Below are positions 39,316 through 48,186 of a DNA stretch of 64,000 nt, one piece after another; within the stretch, counting starts at the first letter, position 1; each line of letters opens with the position of its first letter. Source of the stretch: Candidatus Cohnella colombiensis. Lineage in GTDB: Bacteria; Bacillota; Bacilli; Paenibacillales; Paenibacillaceae. The notes beneath the pieces are model-generated. The model was not told the origin of the DNA and searched no databases. It was given only the letters and a program-made list of their open reading frames with translations. The translations under genes were made by a program, and so were the position numbers. The DNA lies in the NCBI GenBank assembly GCA_029203125.1, contig CP119317.1, forward strand, positions 3,224,001 to 3,288,000, read 5' to 3'.

Positions 39316-42174
39316 TTACACTTTAGATAAAGAGGCTTCTGTACGTTCGCGATCCCGTTTCAAAACAGGAGCCAAATAGTGACCTGTGTAAGAGACATCG
39401 ACTTTCGCAATATCTTCAGGTGATCCTGTTGCGATAATTGTACCTCCACCGCTTCCACCTTCAGGACCGAGATCGATGATGTAATCCGCTGTCTTAATGA
39501 CATCCAGGTTATGCTCGATAACAAGTACACTTTCACCCGAATCGACTAGACGGTGCAAGACGATGAGTAGACGATCAATATCATCTACGTGTAAGCCTGT
39601 TGTGGGCTCATCTAAGATGTATAGAGTCTTCCCAGTACTTCTACGATAGAGCTCTGCAGCGAGCTTCACGCGCTGCGCCTCACCACCGGACAGCGTCGTT
39701 CCTGGTTGCCCTACATTCATATAGCCTAAGCCTACATCCATAAGCGTTTGCATCTTGCGGTGAATACGCGGAATGTTAGAGAAAAACTCTGTTGCATCCT
39801 CTATCGTCATTGCAAGCACATCTGCAATACTCTTACCTTTATACTTCACTTCAAGCGTTTCGCGATTGTATCGCTTCCCTTTACACACCTCGCACGGAAC
39901 GTAGACATCTGGTAAGAAGTGCATCTCTATCTTGATAATGCCGTCTCCTCTGCAAGCTTCACAACGTCCACCTTTCACGTTAAAGCTGAAGCGACCTTTC
40001 TTATAGCCACGCACCTTAGACTCGGTTGTCATCGCGTACACATCGCGGATGTCATCGAATACTCCGGTGTAGGTTGCTGGATTCGATCGTGGTGTTCTTC
40101 CAATTGGAGATTGATCGATATCAATGACTTTATCCAGATGCTCTAAGCCTTTAATTTCCTTGTGCTCTCCTGGACGCGTCTTCGCTCGATTCAAGTCACG
40201 CGCTAATGTCTTATATAAGATCTCATTCACGAGTGTTGATTTCCCGGAACCTGAGACGCCAGTCACCGCTGTAAACACACCTAGTGGAAGCTTTACATTG
40301 ACGTTCTTCAAATTGTTTTCCTTCGCACCTTTGATCTCAAGCCAGTTGCCATTCGGTTTACGACGCTGAAGCGGGATCGGTATGAACTTGCGCCCACTTA
40401 AATATGCCCCGGTCAACGATTGATGATCGGCCATCACTTGCTCAGGTGTACCTTGCGAGATAATGTTCCCGCCGTGTATACCAGCTCCCGGTCCAATATC
40501 GATAATATAGTCCGCTGCGAGCATCGTATCTTCATCATGCTCTACTACGATGAGTGTGTTCCCAATGTCCCGCATATGCTTCAATGCATCGATCAGACGA
40601 TCATTGTCTCTTTGGTGCAAACCAATACTCGGTTCATCCAAAATATAAAGTACACCCATTAAGCTTGAACCAATCTGTGTCGCTAACCGAATCCGTTGTG
40701 CCTCTCCACCAGATAACGTTCCAGCCGCACGCGATAGCGTCAAGTAGTTCAAGCCGACATTGACTAGAAATCCAAGGCGATTATTAATTTCCTTCAAAAT
40801 TAAATTTGCGATTAACTGTTCTTTCTCGGTAAGCTTTAAGCCTGAAAAAAAGCTTTGGGCATCGCCAATCGATAGCGAAGTAACATAACCCATATTCTCG
40901 CCACCGATTGTTACTGCTAATGACTCCTTCTTCAAACGCTGACCTTTGCACTTGCCACAGGGCTGAGCGCTCATATAAGCTTCGATGAATTCACGAATCC
41001 CTTCTGAACCCGTATCCCGGTAGCGTCTTTCAAGATTGTTGACAACACCCTCGAAGGGAACTTGCGCGTCGCGTGTGTGCCCAAAATCATTCTCATAGCG
41101 AAAGTGAATCTTCTCGCCACCTGTTCCATAAAGTATCAATTCCAAATGCTTATCTGTTAACTCATTCACAGGGACATCTGTTGGGATCTTATAATGGCTA
41201 CACACCGCGGCTAGAAACTGTGGATAGTAATTTGAAGTGCTACCTGCCCATGCTTCAAAAGCCCCGTCATCAATGCTTTTATTACGATCAGGAACGAGTA
41301 ATTCTGGATCGACGACCATCTTTGCTCCTAGCCCATCACATTCTGGACATGCACCAAAAGGTGAGTTGAAGGAAAACATTCGCGGTGCAAGCTCATCCAT
41401 GGAGAAACCACATATTGAACATGCTAAATTCGCATTAAATAGCAATTCTTCCTTTTCCATCACATCGACGATGATTTGTCCACCCGAAAGCTTCAAAGCC
41501 GTCTCTAGTGAATCGGCTAGTCGTGATGCAACATCTTCCTTGATGACAATGCGATCGACAACAACTTCTATATTGTGCTTCTTGTTCTTTTCTAGCTCAA
41601 TCTTCTCCGAAAGATCAACTATTTCACCGTTAACACGTACCCGAACAAACCCTTGCTTCTGAATGTCCGCAAGCAGCTTTGTATGCTCTCCTTTGCGTCC
41701 AGATACAATCGGAGCTAATATTTGCAACCGCGTACGTTCAGGATATTCCATAATACGATCAACCATCTGTTCAACCGTCTGAGAGGAGATCTCCACACCG
41801 TGTTCAGGACAATGCGGCGTACCGACACGTGCAAACATTAAGCGCAAATAATCATATATTTCCGTTACGGTTCCCACGGTTGATCGCGGGTTCCGACTCG
41901 TTGTCTTCTGATCAATAGAGATCGCAGGGGATAGTCCTTCGATAGAATCAACATCCGGCTTATCCATTTGACCTAGAAATTGACGCGCATATGCGGACAA
42001 TGACTCAACGTAGCGCCGTTGTCCTTCTGCATAAATCGTATCAAACGCAAGCGATGACTTACCCGATCCTGACAATCCCGTTAATACGACGAATTTGTCA
42101 CGGGGGATCGTTACGTCAATATTTTTCAAATTATGGGCGCGAGCGCCCTTGATTACAATATTCTCGATGGCCAA
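39316..42174 (-). CDS. uvrA: Excinuclease ABC subunit A
   Basis: Damage-sensing ATPase of nucleotide excision repair. Two ABC modules: Walker A GLSGSGKSSLAFDT near residue 33 and GVSGSGKSTLVNEIL near 640, signature LSGGEAQR twice, and zinc modules CSICGFSMDE...CPECDGLG and CEACRGDG...CEVCKGKRY. 952 residues, normal. In many relatives uvrA directly follows uvrB; here two dehydrogenase genes separate them. Confidence 0.97.
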   Translation of the reverse strand: MAIENIVIKGARAHNLKNIDVTIPRDKFVVLTGLSGSGKSSLAFDTIYAEGQRRYVESLSAYARQFLGQMDKPDVDSIEGLSPAISIDQKTTSRNPRSTVGTVTEIYDYLRLMFARVGTPHCPEHGVEISSQTVEQMVDRIMEYPERTRLQILAPIVSGRKGEHTKLLADIQKQGFVRVRVNGEIVDLSEKIELEKNKKHNIEVVVDRIVIKEDVASRLADSLETALKLSGGQIIVDVMEKEELLFNANLACSICGFSMDELAPRMFSFNSPFGACPECDGLGAKMVVDPELLVPDRNKSIDDGAFEAWAGSTSNYYPQFLAAVCSHYKIPTDVPVNELTDKHLELILYGTGGEKIHFRYENDFGHTRDAQVPFEGVVNNLERRYRDTGSEGIREFIEAYMSAQPCGKCKGQRLKKESLAVTIGGENMGYVTSLSIGDAQSFFSGLKLTEKEQLIANLILKEINNRLGFLVNVGLNYLTLSRAAGTLSGGEAQRIRLATQIGSSLMGVLYILDEPSIGLHQRDNDRLIDALKHMRDIGNTLIVVEHDEDTMLAADYIIDIGPGAGIHGGNIISQGTPEQVMADHQSLTGAYLSGRKFIPIPLQRRKPNGNWLEIKGAKENNLKNVNVKLPLGVFTAVTGVSGSGKSTLVNEILYKTLARDLNRAKTRPGEHKEIKGLEHLDKVIDIDQSPIGRTPRSNPATYTGVFDDIRDVYAMTTESKVRGYKKGRFSFNVKGGRCEACRGDGIIKIEMHFLPDVYVPCEVCKGKRYNRETLEVKYKGKSIADVLAMTIEDATEFFSNIPRIHRKMQTLMDVGLGYMNVGQPGTTLSGGEAQRVKLAAELYRRSTGKTLYILDEPTTGLHVDDIDRLLIVLHRLVDSGESVLVIEHNLDVIKTADYIIDLGPEGGSGGGTIIATGSPEDIAKVDVSYTGHYLAPVLKRDRERTEASLSKV

Positions 42175-42293
42175 CAGAAAAAGCCCCTTTCGCGTTCGCG
42201 AATCAATAAGAATGTACGTTCCCGTTCATTATAACCAACTGCTACCTTCGATGCAACAATTGATCCCCAAGCAACTAAATAGAATGAATATGC

Positions 42294-42347
42294 AAAAACA
42301 CCGTCCAATGCTTTCTCCTGAAAGAGAAAGTGCATTAGACGGCGCCC
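42294..42347 (-). terminator. ddh terminator
   Basis: Minus-strand CGCCGTCTAATGCACTTTCTC pairs with GAGAAAGCATTGGACGGTG (few mismatches), followed by TTTTTGC, 10 nt after the ddh stop. It separates ddh from uvrA transcription. Confidence 0.88.
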
Positions 42348-42356
42348 ATATTTCAT

Positions 42357-43334
42357 TTAAAGAAGTGCTTTGCGAAGCTCTTCAGGAGATTTAGGTGATA
42401 GCAGACCAAACGGAATATCGAATACCGTTCTTGCCCCCTGCTGTCCTGCCTGTGCTAAACGATAAGCCGCACGAGCATATGCAACCAAGACACTTGCTGT
42501 AAACTCAGGATTGCTGCCCAGCTTGAGGCTGAATTCAACAATTTGCTTATTTCCTGTACCCGTAATTCCACTGCGAATAACGTTACCGCCGTGTGGCATC
42601 GTTCCATGCTCCGCACGTAGCGTATCTTCACTTATGAAATTTACAACCGTATCATAGTCTGCGAAATAGTTCGGCATGTTGCGAATTTCTTCTGCAACCG
42701 CTTCTCTATTCGCACCATCTTCAAGAACGACATAGCATTCGCGAAGATGCTTTTGACGAGTTGTCAGTTCAGGATTCGAACCACTGCGAACGAGATCAAC
42801 CGCTTCCTCACGAGGAATCGTATATTGAATCCCATTCTTCACACCTTGCACACGACGAATCGCGTCAGAGTGTCCTTGGCTCACGCCCTTGCCCCAGAAT
42901 GTATATTCATTCCCTTCAGGAAGAATAGCTTCACCAAGTAGACGACTTAAGGAGAACAAGCCTGGATCCCAACCTGTGGAGATCACGCTAATGTTTCCTG
43001 CAGCTGTTGCCACTTCATCAATTTGAGCAAAATACTCTGGAATACGAGCATGTGTGTCAAAGCTATCAACGGTATGGAAAAGCTTAGCTAATTCCGGACC
43101 TTGAACCGGGAGGTCTGTTGCAGATCCACCACACAAAATCAGCACGTCGATTTTGCCTTTATAGGATTCAATTTCCGAGATCGCTACCATGCGAGTTCCC
43201 GCAGTTACCGATTCTGGGTTGCGTCGCGTGAAAATCGCTACAAGCTCCATGTCCTGATTTTGACGAATCGCAGACTCCACGCCACGCCCTAAATTGCCGT
43301 ACCCTACAATACCGACTTTAATTATATTCGTCAC
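42357..43334 (-). CDS. ddh: meso-Diaminopimelate D-dehydrogenase
   Basis: NADP-dependent one-step route between tetrahydrodipicolinate plus ammonia and meso-diaminopimelate, the cross-linking amino acid of the wall and lysine precursor. The N-terminal Rossmann motif IVGYGNLGRGVE, then LCGGSATDLPVQGP, FDTHARIPEYF, STGWDPGLFSLSRLL, FWGKGVSQGHSDAIRR and MPHGGNVI are characteristic. About 325 residues. GTG at 43334 lies 9 nt after AGGAG; the TTG two codons earlier is too close. 39 nt after the glutamate dehydrogenase gene. Confidence 0.94.
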   Translation of the reverse strand: MTNIIKVGIVGYGNLGRGVESAIRQNQDMELVAIFTRRNPESVTAGTRMVAISEIESYKGKIDVLILCGGSATDLPVQGPELAKLFHTVDSFDTHARIPEYFAQIDEVATAAGNISVISTGWDPGLFSLSRLLGEAILPEGNEYTFWGKGVSQGHSDAIRRVQGVKNGIQYTIPREEAVDLVRSGSNPELTTRQKHLRECYVVLEDGANREAVAEEIRNMPNYFADYDTVVNFISEDTLRAEHGTMPHGGNVIRSGITGTGNKQIVEFSLKLGSNPEFTASVLVAYARAAYRLAQAGQQGARTVFDIPFGLLSPKSPEELRKALL

Positions 43335-43373
43335 GCACAATTACTCCTTTAAGTGAATCAGATGATGTCCGTA

Positions 43374-44636
43374 TTATACCCAACCGCGAGCAACCATCGC
43401 TTCGTTAATGCGCTTAATGGAGATCATGAATGCTGCTGTACGAAGATCTGTATCATGTTCGCTTGCAAGTGCACGAACAGCGTCATAGGAAGAATGCATT
43501 CTCTTCTCAAGCTTTTCTAGCACTTCTTCTTCAGACCAATAGAAGTTTGCAAGGTTTTGTACCCATTCGAAGTATGAAACTGTAACACCACCCGCATTAG
43601 CCAAAATGTCTGGAATTACGAGGATGCCTTTTTCTTTCAAAATGATGTCTGCGTCTGGCGTAGTTGGACCATTCGCTGCTTCTGCGATGATCTTTGCTTT
43701 AACGTTAGCCGCATTGTGGCGCGTGATCACATTTTCCAGCGCTGCTGGAACAAGGATATCAACATCCAATTCTAGCAAATCTCCATTGGAGATCACATAT
43801 TGTGCACCGTATTGCGCAAGCTTGCCGTTATCTTTAAGGTCATAAACCTTGTTCATATCAAGACCATTCGTGTCGTAGATTCCGCCGGAGGAATCACTTA
43901 CAGCAACAACCTTACAGCCTTGCTCAGTAAGTAATCTAGCCGCAATACGACCTGCATTACCGAAGCCTTGAACAGCTACAGTCGCGCCGCTAGGGGAACG
44001 ACCAAGTTCCTTCAATGCTGCTAGGATCGTATATACACAGCCTTGAGCAGTTGCTTCATTACGTCCAAGCGAACCACCAAGGATCAATGGTTTACCTGTA
44101 ATTACACCTGGTGTGTTAACACCTTTCAAACGGCTGTAAGTATCCATCATCCAGCCCATGATTTGTGCAGTTGTATAAACGTCTGGAGCTGGGATATCTT
44201 TGTCCGGTCCAATGAAGTCAGCGATTGCTTCCATATATCCACGGCTCAAGCGCTCAAGTTCGCCCTTGCTCAAAGTACGTGGATCTACAATAACGCCGCC
44301 TTTACCACCACTATAAGGAAGCCCAACTACGCCACACTTGAAGGACATCCACATCGACAAAGCTTTTACCTCGTCAATTGTTACATCTGGGTGGAAGCGA
44401 ATGCCTCCCTTGCCTGGTCCAATTGCATCATTATGCTGGGAGCGGTAGCCTTCGAACACACGAGTTGTCCCGTCATCCATCTTAACAGGGATGCTTACTG
44501 TTAGAACGCGCTTAGGTTTCTTAAGAATGTCCGTTACATATGCAGGCAACTTCAGGTATGCAGCGGCAACGTCGATTTGCTTCTGCACGATCTCGAACGG
44601 ATTTAAAGATTCTACTTCATTAGAAAATGTAGTCAT
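43374..44636 (-). CDS. Glutamate dehydrogenase (RocG/GudB type)
   Basis: Interconverts glutamate and 2-oxoglutarate plus ammonia. About 420 residues, hexameric class. GYRSQHNDAIGPGKGGIRFHPDV, GGKGGVIVDPRTLS with the catalytic Lys region, PAPDVYT, TGKPLILGGSLGR, the Rossmann VAVQGFGNAGRIAARLL, and AEAANGPTTPDAD are clear. The sequence resembles the NAD-dependent RocG/GudB group; cofactor choice is inference. ATG at 44636 is 11 nt after GGAGAGG; the 19 residues upstream are rejected. The GlnR/TnrA-type box lies about 143 nt upstream. Linked to ddh, another ammonia-using enzyme. Confidence 0.93.
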   Translation of the reverse strand: MTTFSNEVESLNPFEIVQKQIDVAAAYLKLPAYVTDILKKPKRVLTVSIPVKMDDGTTRVFEGYRSQHNDAIGPGKGGIRFHPDVTIDEVKALSMWMSFKCGVVGLPYSGGKGGVIVDPRTLSKGELERLSRGYMEAIADFIGPDKDIPAPDVYTTAQIMGWMMDTYSRLKGVNTPGVITGKPLILGGSLGRNEATAQGCVYTILAALKELGRSPSGATVAVQGFGNAGRIAARLLTEQGCKVVAVSDSSGGIYDTNGLDMNKVYDLKDNGKLAQYGAQYVISNGDLLELDVDILVPAALENVITRHNAANVKAKIIAEAANGPTTPDADIILKEKGILVIPDILANAGGVTVSYFEWVQNLANFYWSEEEVLEKLEKRMHSSYDAVRALASEHDTDLRTAAFMISIKRINEAMVARGWV

Positions 44637-44778
44637 ACGCTCATTATCCTCTCCGTTATAAATTAATTTACGTGCCTGATAACAACACTCCAATCATAAT
44701 ACATCAACAATTCGAGAAGAAAAAGAGGGTTATGTCAAAAAAGTACAAATTTTATGTGAACTCAGTTACTGTTTTTGA

Positions 44779-44795
44779 TGTCATTATATATGACA
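44779..44795. promoter_or_regulatory. GlnR/TnrA-type operator
   Basis: TGTCA-N7-TGACA is a perfect 17-bp match to the TGTNA-N7-TNACA nitrogen-regulator consensus. It is also part of a longer exact palindrome (ATGTCAT, 5-nt spacer, ATGACAT, 44778-44796). Located between the uvrB stop and the glutamate dehydrogenase start, in the 222-nt gap. No convincing -35/-10 pair was found there. Confidence 0.7.
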
Positions 44796-44858
44796 TATAA
44801 ATGATTGTATCCAAACATTTAATGTGATGTATTCTAACTAAAAATGACATTAATTGCA

Positions 44859-46859
44859 TTAAAGTCCTGCTTTCAATTCAAGCAACGCATCTCTCAACTC
44901 TGCTGCACGTTCGAACTGCAAACTCTTCGCTGCCTCCTTCATTTCCACCTCTAACCTCTCTATGACGGACAATCGGTCCTTCTTCGACAGTTTACCCAGA
45001 TTATCTTTACCCGTTAAATAACTACTCTTCGTCTCGGCAACTTTGGTCGCTTCGATTACATCCCGCACCTTCTTACGAATCGTTTGCGGTGTAATGCCAT
45101 GCTTCTCATTGTAAGCGGTTTGGATCACACGACGACGTTCCGTCTCTCCAATTGCTTTCTCCATCGAATCCGTTATTTTGTCACCGTACATGATCACACG
45201 ACCGTCCGAGTTTCTCGCTGCTCGGCCAATTGTCTGAATAAGAGATCGTTCCGAACGTAGAAAGCCTTCTTTATCTGCATCCAAGATCGCTACGAGTGTA
45301 ACCTCAGGCAGATCAAGTCCTTCCCGTAACAGGTTGATTCCAACAAGCACATCAAACACGCCCAACCGCAAATCACGAAGAATTGCCATCCGTTCTAGCG
45401 TTTTAATATCGGAGTGCAAATATCTAACCTTAATGCCCACTTCCTTCAAATAGTCGGTTAAATCTTCAGACATCTTCTTCGTTAAAGTCGTCACCAGAAC
45501 GCGTTCATCCTGAGCAATTCTAGTTCTGATTTCACCAAGTAAATCATCGATTTGACCTTTCGTTGGACGTACCTCTATAATCGGATCTACAAGACCAGTA
45601 GGTCGGATAATTTGCTCTACCATTGTCGGACAATGCTCAAGCTCGTAGGGTCCTGGTGTCGCTGAGACATAAATAAGCTGCTCAGCCTTTTCTTCAAATT
45701 CAGCAAACTTCAACGGACGATTGTCTTTCGCTGACGGGAGACGGAAGCCGTGATCTACAAGTACAGTTTTTCGCGCTTGGTCACCATTGTACATTGCACG
45801 TACTTGTGGCAAAGTGACATGCGATTCATCAATGACAATTAAATAATCGTCCGGGAAGAAGTCCATTAGCGTATATGGAGTCGCTCCCCGCTCCCGGAAG
45901 GTCATCGGTCCGGAATAGTTTTCAATCCCTGAGCAGAAGCCCATTTCCGCCATCATCTCGAGGTCATATCGCGTGCGCTGCTCTAAACGCTGCGCTTCTA
46001 ATAGCTTCCCCGCATCACGCAATTCAACAAGTCGTTCTTCCAGCTCTTGTTCAATGTTTACGATCGCTCGCTTCATCTTCTCGTCGCCAGTTACAAAGTG
46101 AGATGCAGGGAAAATGATGACATGGTCGCGTGAGCCCGTAATCTCACCCGTTAACACATCGATCTCTGTAATCCGTTCAATCTCATCTCCGAATAGCTCC
46201 ACCCTTATCGCTTGATCCCCTCGAGATACCGGGAATATCTCGATCACATCACCTCGCACTCGAAATGTTCCGCGCGTGAAGTTAAGGTCGTTACGTTGAT
46301 ACTGTATATCGACTAGCTTATGCAAAATTGAATTGCGAGGGCGCTCCATTCCCACTCTTAAGCTTAGTCGTAAATCTCGATATTCCTCAGGAGAACCTAA
46401 GCCATAGATACAGGATACACTAGCTACGATAATGACATCCCGTCGTTCGAACAAAGACGCTGTCGAGGAGTGACGCAGCTTATCAATCTCATCATTAATG
46501 CTCGAATCTTTCTCAATATATGTATCTGTCGAGGGAATATAAGCTTCCGGCTGATAATAGTCGTAGTAACTGACGAAATATTCAACCGCATTTTCAGGGA
46601 AAAACTCCTTAAACTCACTGCATAACTGAGCAGCTAATGTCTTGTTATGCGCAATTACTAACGTTGGCTTATTCACCTGAGCGATCGTTTGAGCAATCGT
46701 GAAAGTCTTTCCCGTCCCTGTCGCACCAAGCAGTGTCTGATGCCTAGCACCATTCTCTATCCCTTCCACAAGCTGAATGATCGCGCCAGGCTGATCGCCT
46801 TGTGGCGTATACTCTGAAACAAGCTTAAAAGGCTTGTTGAGTAATCCCAAATCTTCCAT
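44859..46859 (-). CDS. uvrB: Excinuclease ABC subunit B
   Basis: DNA-loading helicase-like subunit of nucleotide excision repair. Walker A LLGATGTGKTF near residue 38, the beta-hairpin region SYYDYYQPEAYIPSTDTYIEKDSSIN, helicase motif VIDESHVTLPQ, RSLIQTIGRAARN, and a C-terminal UVR motif (IERLEVEMKEAAKSLQFERAAELRD). About 666 residues. I prefer the ATG at 46859 (MEDLGLLNKPFKL), about 10 nt after AGGGGG, to the ATG nine codons upstream that lacks a ribosome binding site. Confidence 0.96.
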   Translation of the reverse strand: MEDLGLLNKPFKLVSEYTPQGDQPGAIIQLVEGIENGARHQTLLGATGTGKTFTIAQTIAQVNKPTLVIAHNKTLAAQLCSEFKEFFPENAVEYFVSYYDYYQPEAYIPSTDTYIEKDSSINDEIDKLRHSSTASLFERRDVIIVASVSCIYGLGSPEEYRDLRLSLRVGMERPRNSILHKLVDIQYQRNDLNFTRGTFRVRGDVIEIFPVSRGDQAIRVELFGDEIERITEIDVLTGEITGSRDHVIIFPASHFVTGDEKMKRAIVNIEQELEERLVELRDAGKLLEAQRLEQRTRYDLEMMAEMGFCSGIENYSGPMTFRERGATPYTLMDFFPDDYLIVIDESHVTLPQVRAMYNGDQARKTVLVDHGFRLPSAKDNRPLKFAEFEEKAEQLIYVSATPGPYELEHCPTMVEQIIRPTGLVDPIIEVRPTKGQIDDLLGEIRTRIAQDERVLVTTLTKKMSEDLTDYLKEVGIKVRYLHSDIKTLERMAILRDLRLGVFDVLVGINLLREGLDLPEVTLVAILDADKEGFLRSERSLIQTIGRAARNSDGRVIMYGDKITDSMEKAIGETERRRVIQTAYNEKHGITPQTIRKKVRDVIEATKVAETKSSYLTGKDNLGKLSKKDRLSVIERLEVEMKEAAKSLQFERAAELRDALLELKAGL

Positions 46860-46997
46860 CTCCAACTTCCCCCTCACATTTTCCATTTTATATAATTAAC
46901 ATTTCACAGGTTTGACAGAATATATGTTCTCATATCATTATAACTTTTCGTTACACCACCGTCAAAAAAACAGCACACTTCTTGCAAAAGGACTTGT

Positions 46998-47026
46998 TTT
47001 ACATCCATAATCGCTTAGACTATAAG
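46998..47026 (+). promoter_or_regulatory. Likely sigma-A promoter of the SPFH gene
   Basis: TTTACA (46998-47003) and TATAAG (47021-47026), 17 bp apart, one mismatch each from consensus. A TATAAT at 47032-47037 lacks a matching -35. Confidence 0.55.
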
Positions 47027-47062
47027 ATATATATAATGATCCTCTGCAAAGGAGTGTGTTTC

Positions 47063-48172
47063 ATGGGATTTATGGATTTTCTTCGCGGACAGTTAATTGA
47101 GGTTATTGAATGGTTAGATGAAAAGGGTCAGCTCGTACACCGTTTCCCTGCCTATGACAACGCAATCAAGATGGGAGCTAAGCTCATCGTACGGGAATCA
47201 CAGGTTGCGATCTTCGTTAATGAAGGCAAATTAGCGGATATCTATGGGCCAGGCACATATACGTTAACAACACAGAACATGCCTGTACTAACGGCATTAA
47301 ACTCATGGAAGCATGGGTTTACATCGCCATTTAAAGCAGATGTGTATTTCGTTAATATGTCGAACTACACCGATCTGAAGTGGGGAACGACAAATCCGAT
47401 CCTTTTGCGTGACGCTGACTTTGGCATGGTCCGACTTCGCGGATTCGGCAACTATTCGTTCAGAGTTGGCAACGCAGATATCTTTATGACTGACATCTTC
47501 GGAACGAAGAAAGAATTTACAACAGATGGTATTACCGGACACTTAAAGTCGATGATTGTTTCCTCGATTACCGATATTATCGGTGAGTCGAAAACGCCCG
47601 CAGTAGAATTGGCCAGCTCCTACGAGGAATTCGGCGAGCTAGCTGTCCAACGTTTGCAGCCTCGCTTTGAGGCGATCGGCTTGATTTTATCAAGCCTTAC
47701 GATTGAAAATCTGTCTCTACCCGATGAGGTAGAAAAAATGATTGACCGCAGAACCTCCATGGGTGCATTAGGCAATCTTGACAACTACATGAAGTTTCAA
47801 ACGGCTGAAGCGATTCGCGATGTAGCGAACAATCCCGGTGGCGGTGCTGTTGGTACAGGTGCAGGTCTTGGGGCAGGGATGGCCTTTGGCCAGATGATGG
47901 GTCAGATGATGCAGCCTAACAATGTCGGCCAGCAGCCTTCACAGCAACAACCTGTTCAACAACAGCCACAGCAGCCTGCCCCACCCGCTCAACCTTCAAC
48001 TACGGAAGGGCAAGCTTGCACAAACAGCAGTTGTAATCATATCTTGCAACCGAACGAAAAATTTTGTGTGGAATGCGGAGCTCCCAGACCACAAAAACGC
48101 TTTTGTACGCAATGTGGTCATGAGATGAATGCGAATGCTAAATTTTGTTCCGAATGCGGGACGCCAACTTAA
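47063..48172 (+). CDS. SPFH-domain protein with double zinc ribbon (YdjI-like)
   Basis: About 369 residues. An N-terminal SPFH/virion-core-like domain (LVHRFPAYDNAIKMGAKLIVRESQVAIFVNEGKLADIYGPGTYTL... through SLPDEVEKMIDRRT), a Gly/Ala/Met region (GGGAVGTGAGLGAGMAFGQMMGQMM), a Gln/Pro linker, and two C-terminal zinc ribbons (CTNSSC...FCVECG; FCTQCG...FCSECG). The family is thought to scaffold membrane-stress complexes; B. subtilis YdjI works with YdjG, YdjH and the PspA homologue. ATG at 47063 follows AAAGGAG by 8 nt. First of a two-gene unit. Confidence 0.85.
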   Translation: MGFMDFLRGQLIEVIEWLDEKGQLVHRFPAYDNAIKMGAKLIVRESQVAIFVNEGKLADIYGPGTYTLTTQNMPVLTALNSWKHGFTSPFKADVYFVNMSNYTDLKWGTTNPILLRDADFGMVRLRGFGNYSFRVGNADIFMTDIFGTKKEFTTDGITGHLKSMIVSSITDIIGESKTPAVELASSYEEFGELAVQRLQPRFEAIGLILSSLTIENLSLPDEVEKMIDRRTSMGALGNLDNYMKFQTAEAIRDVANNPGGGAVGTGAGLGAGMAFGQMMGQMMQPNNVGQQPSQQQPVQQQPQQPAPPAQPSTTEGQACTNSSCNHILQPNEKFCVECGAPRPQKRFCTQCGHEMNANAKFCSECGTPT

Positions 48173-48186
48173 GTGAGGCGAATTTG

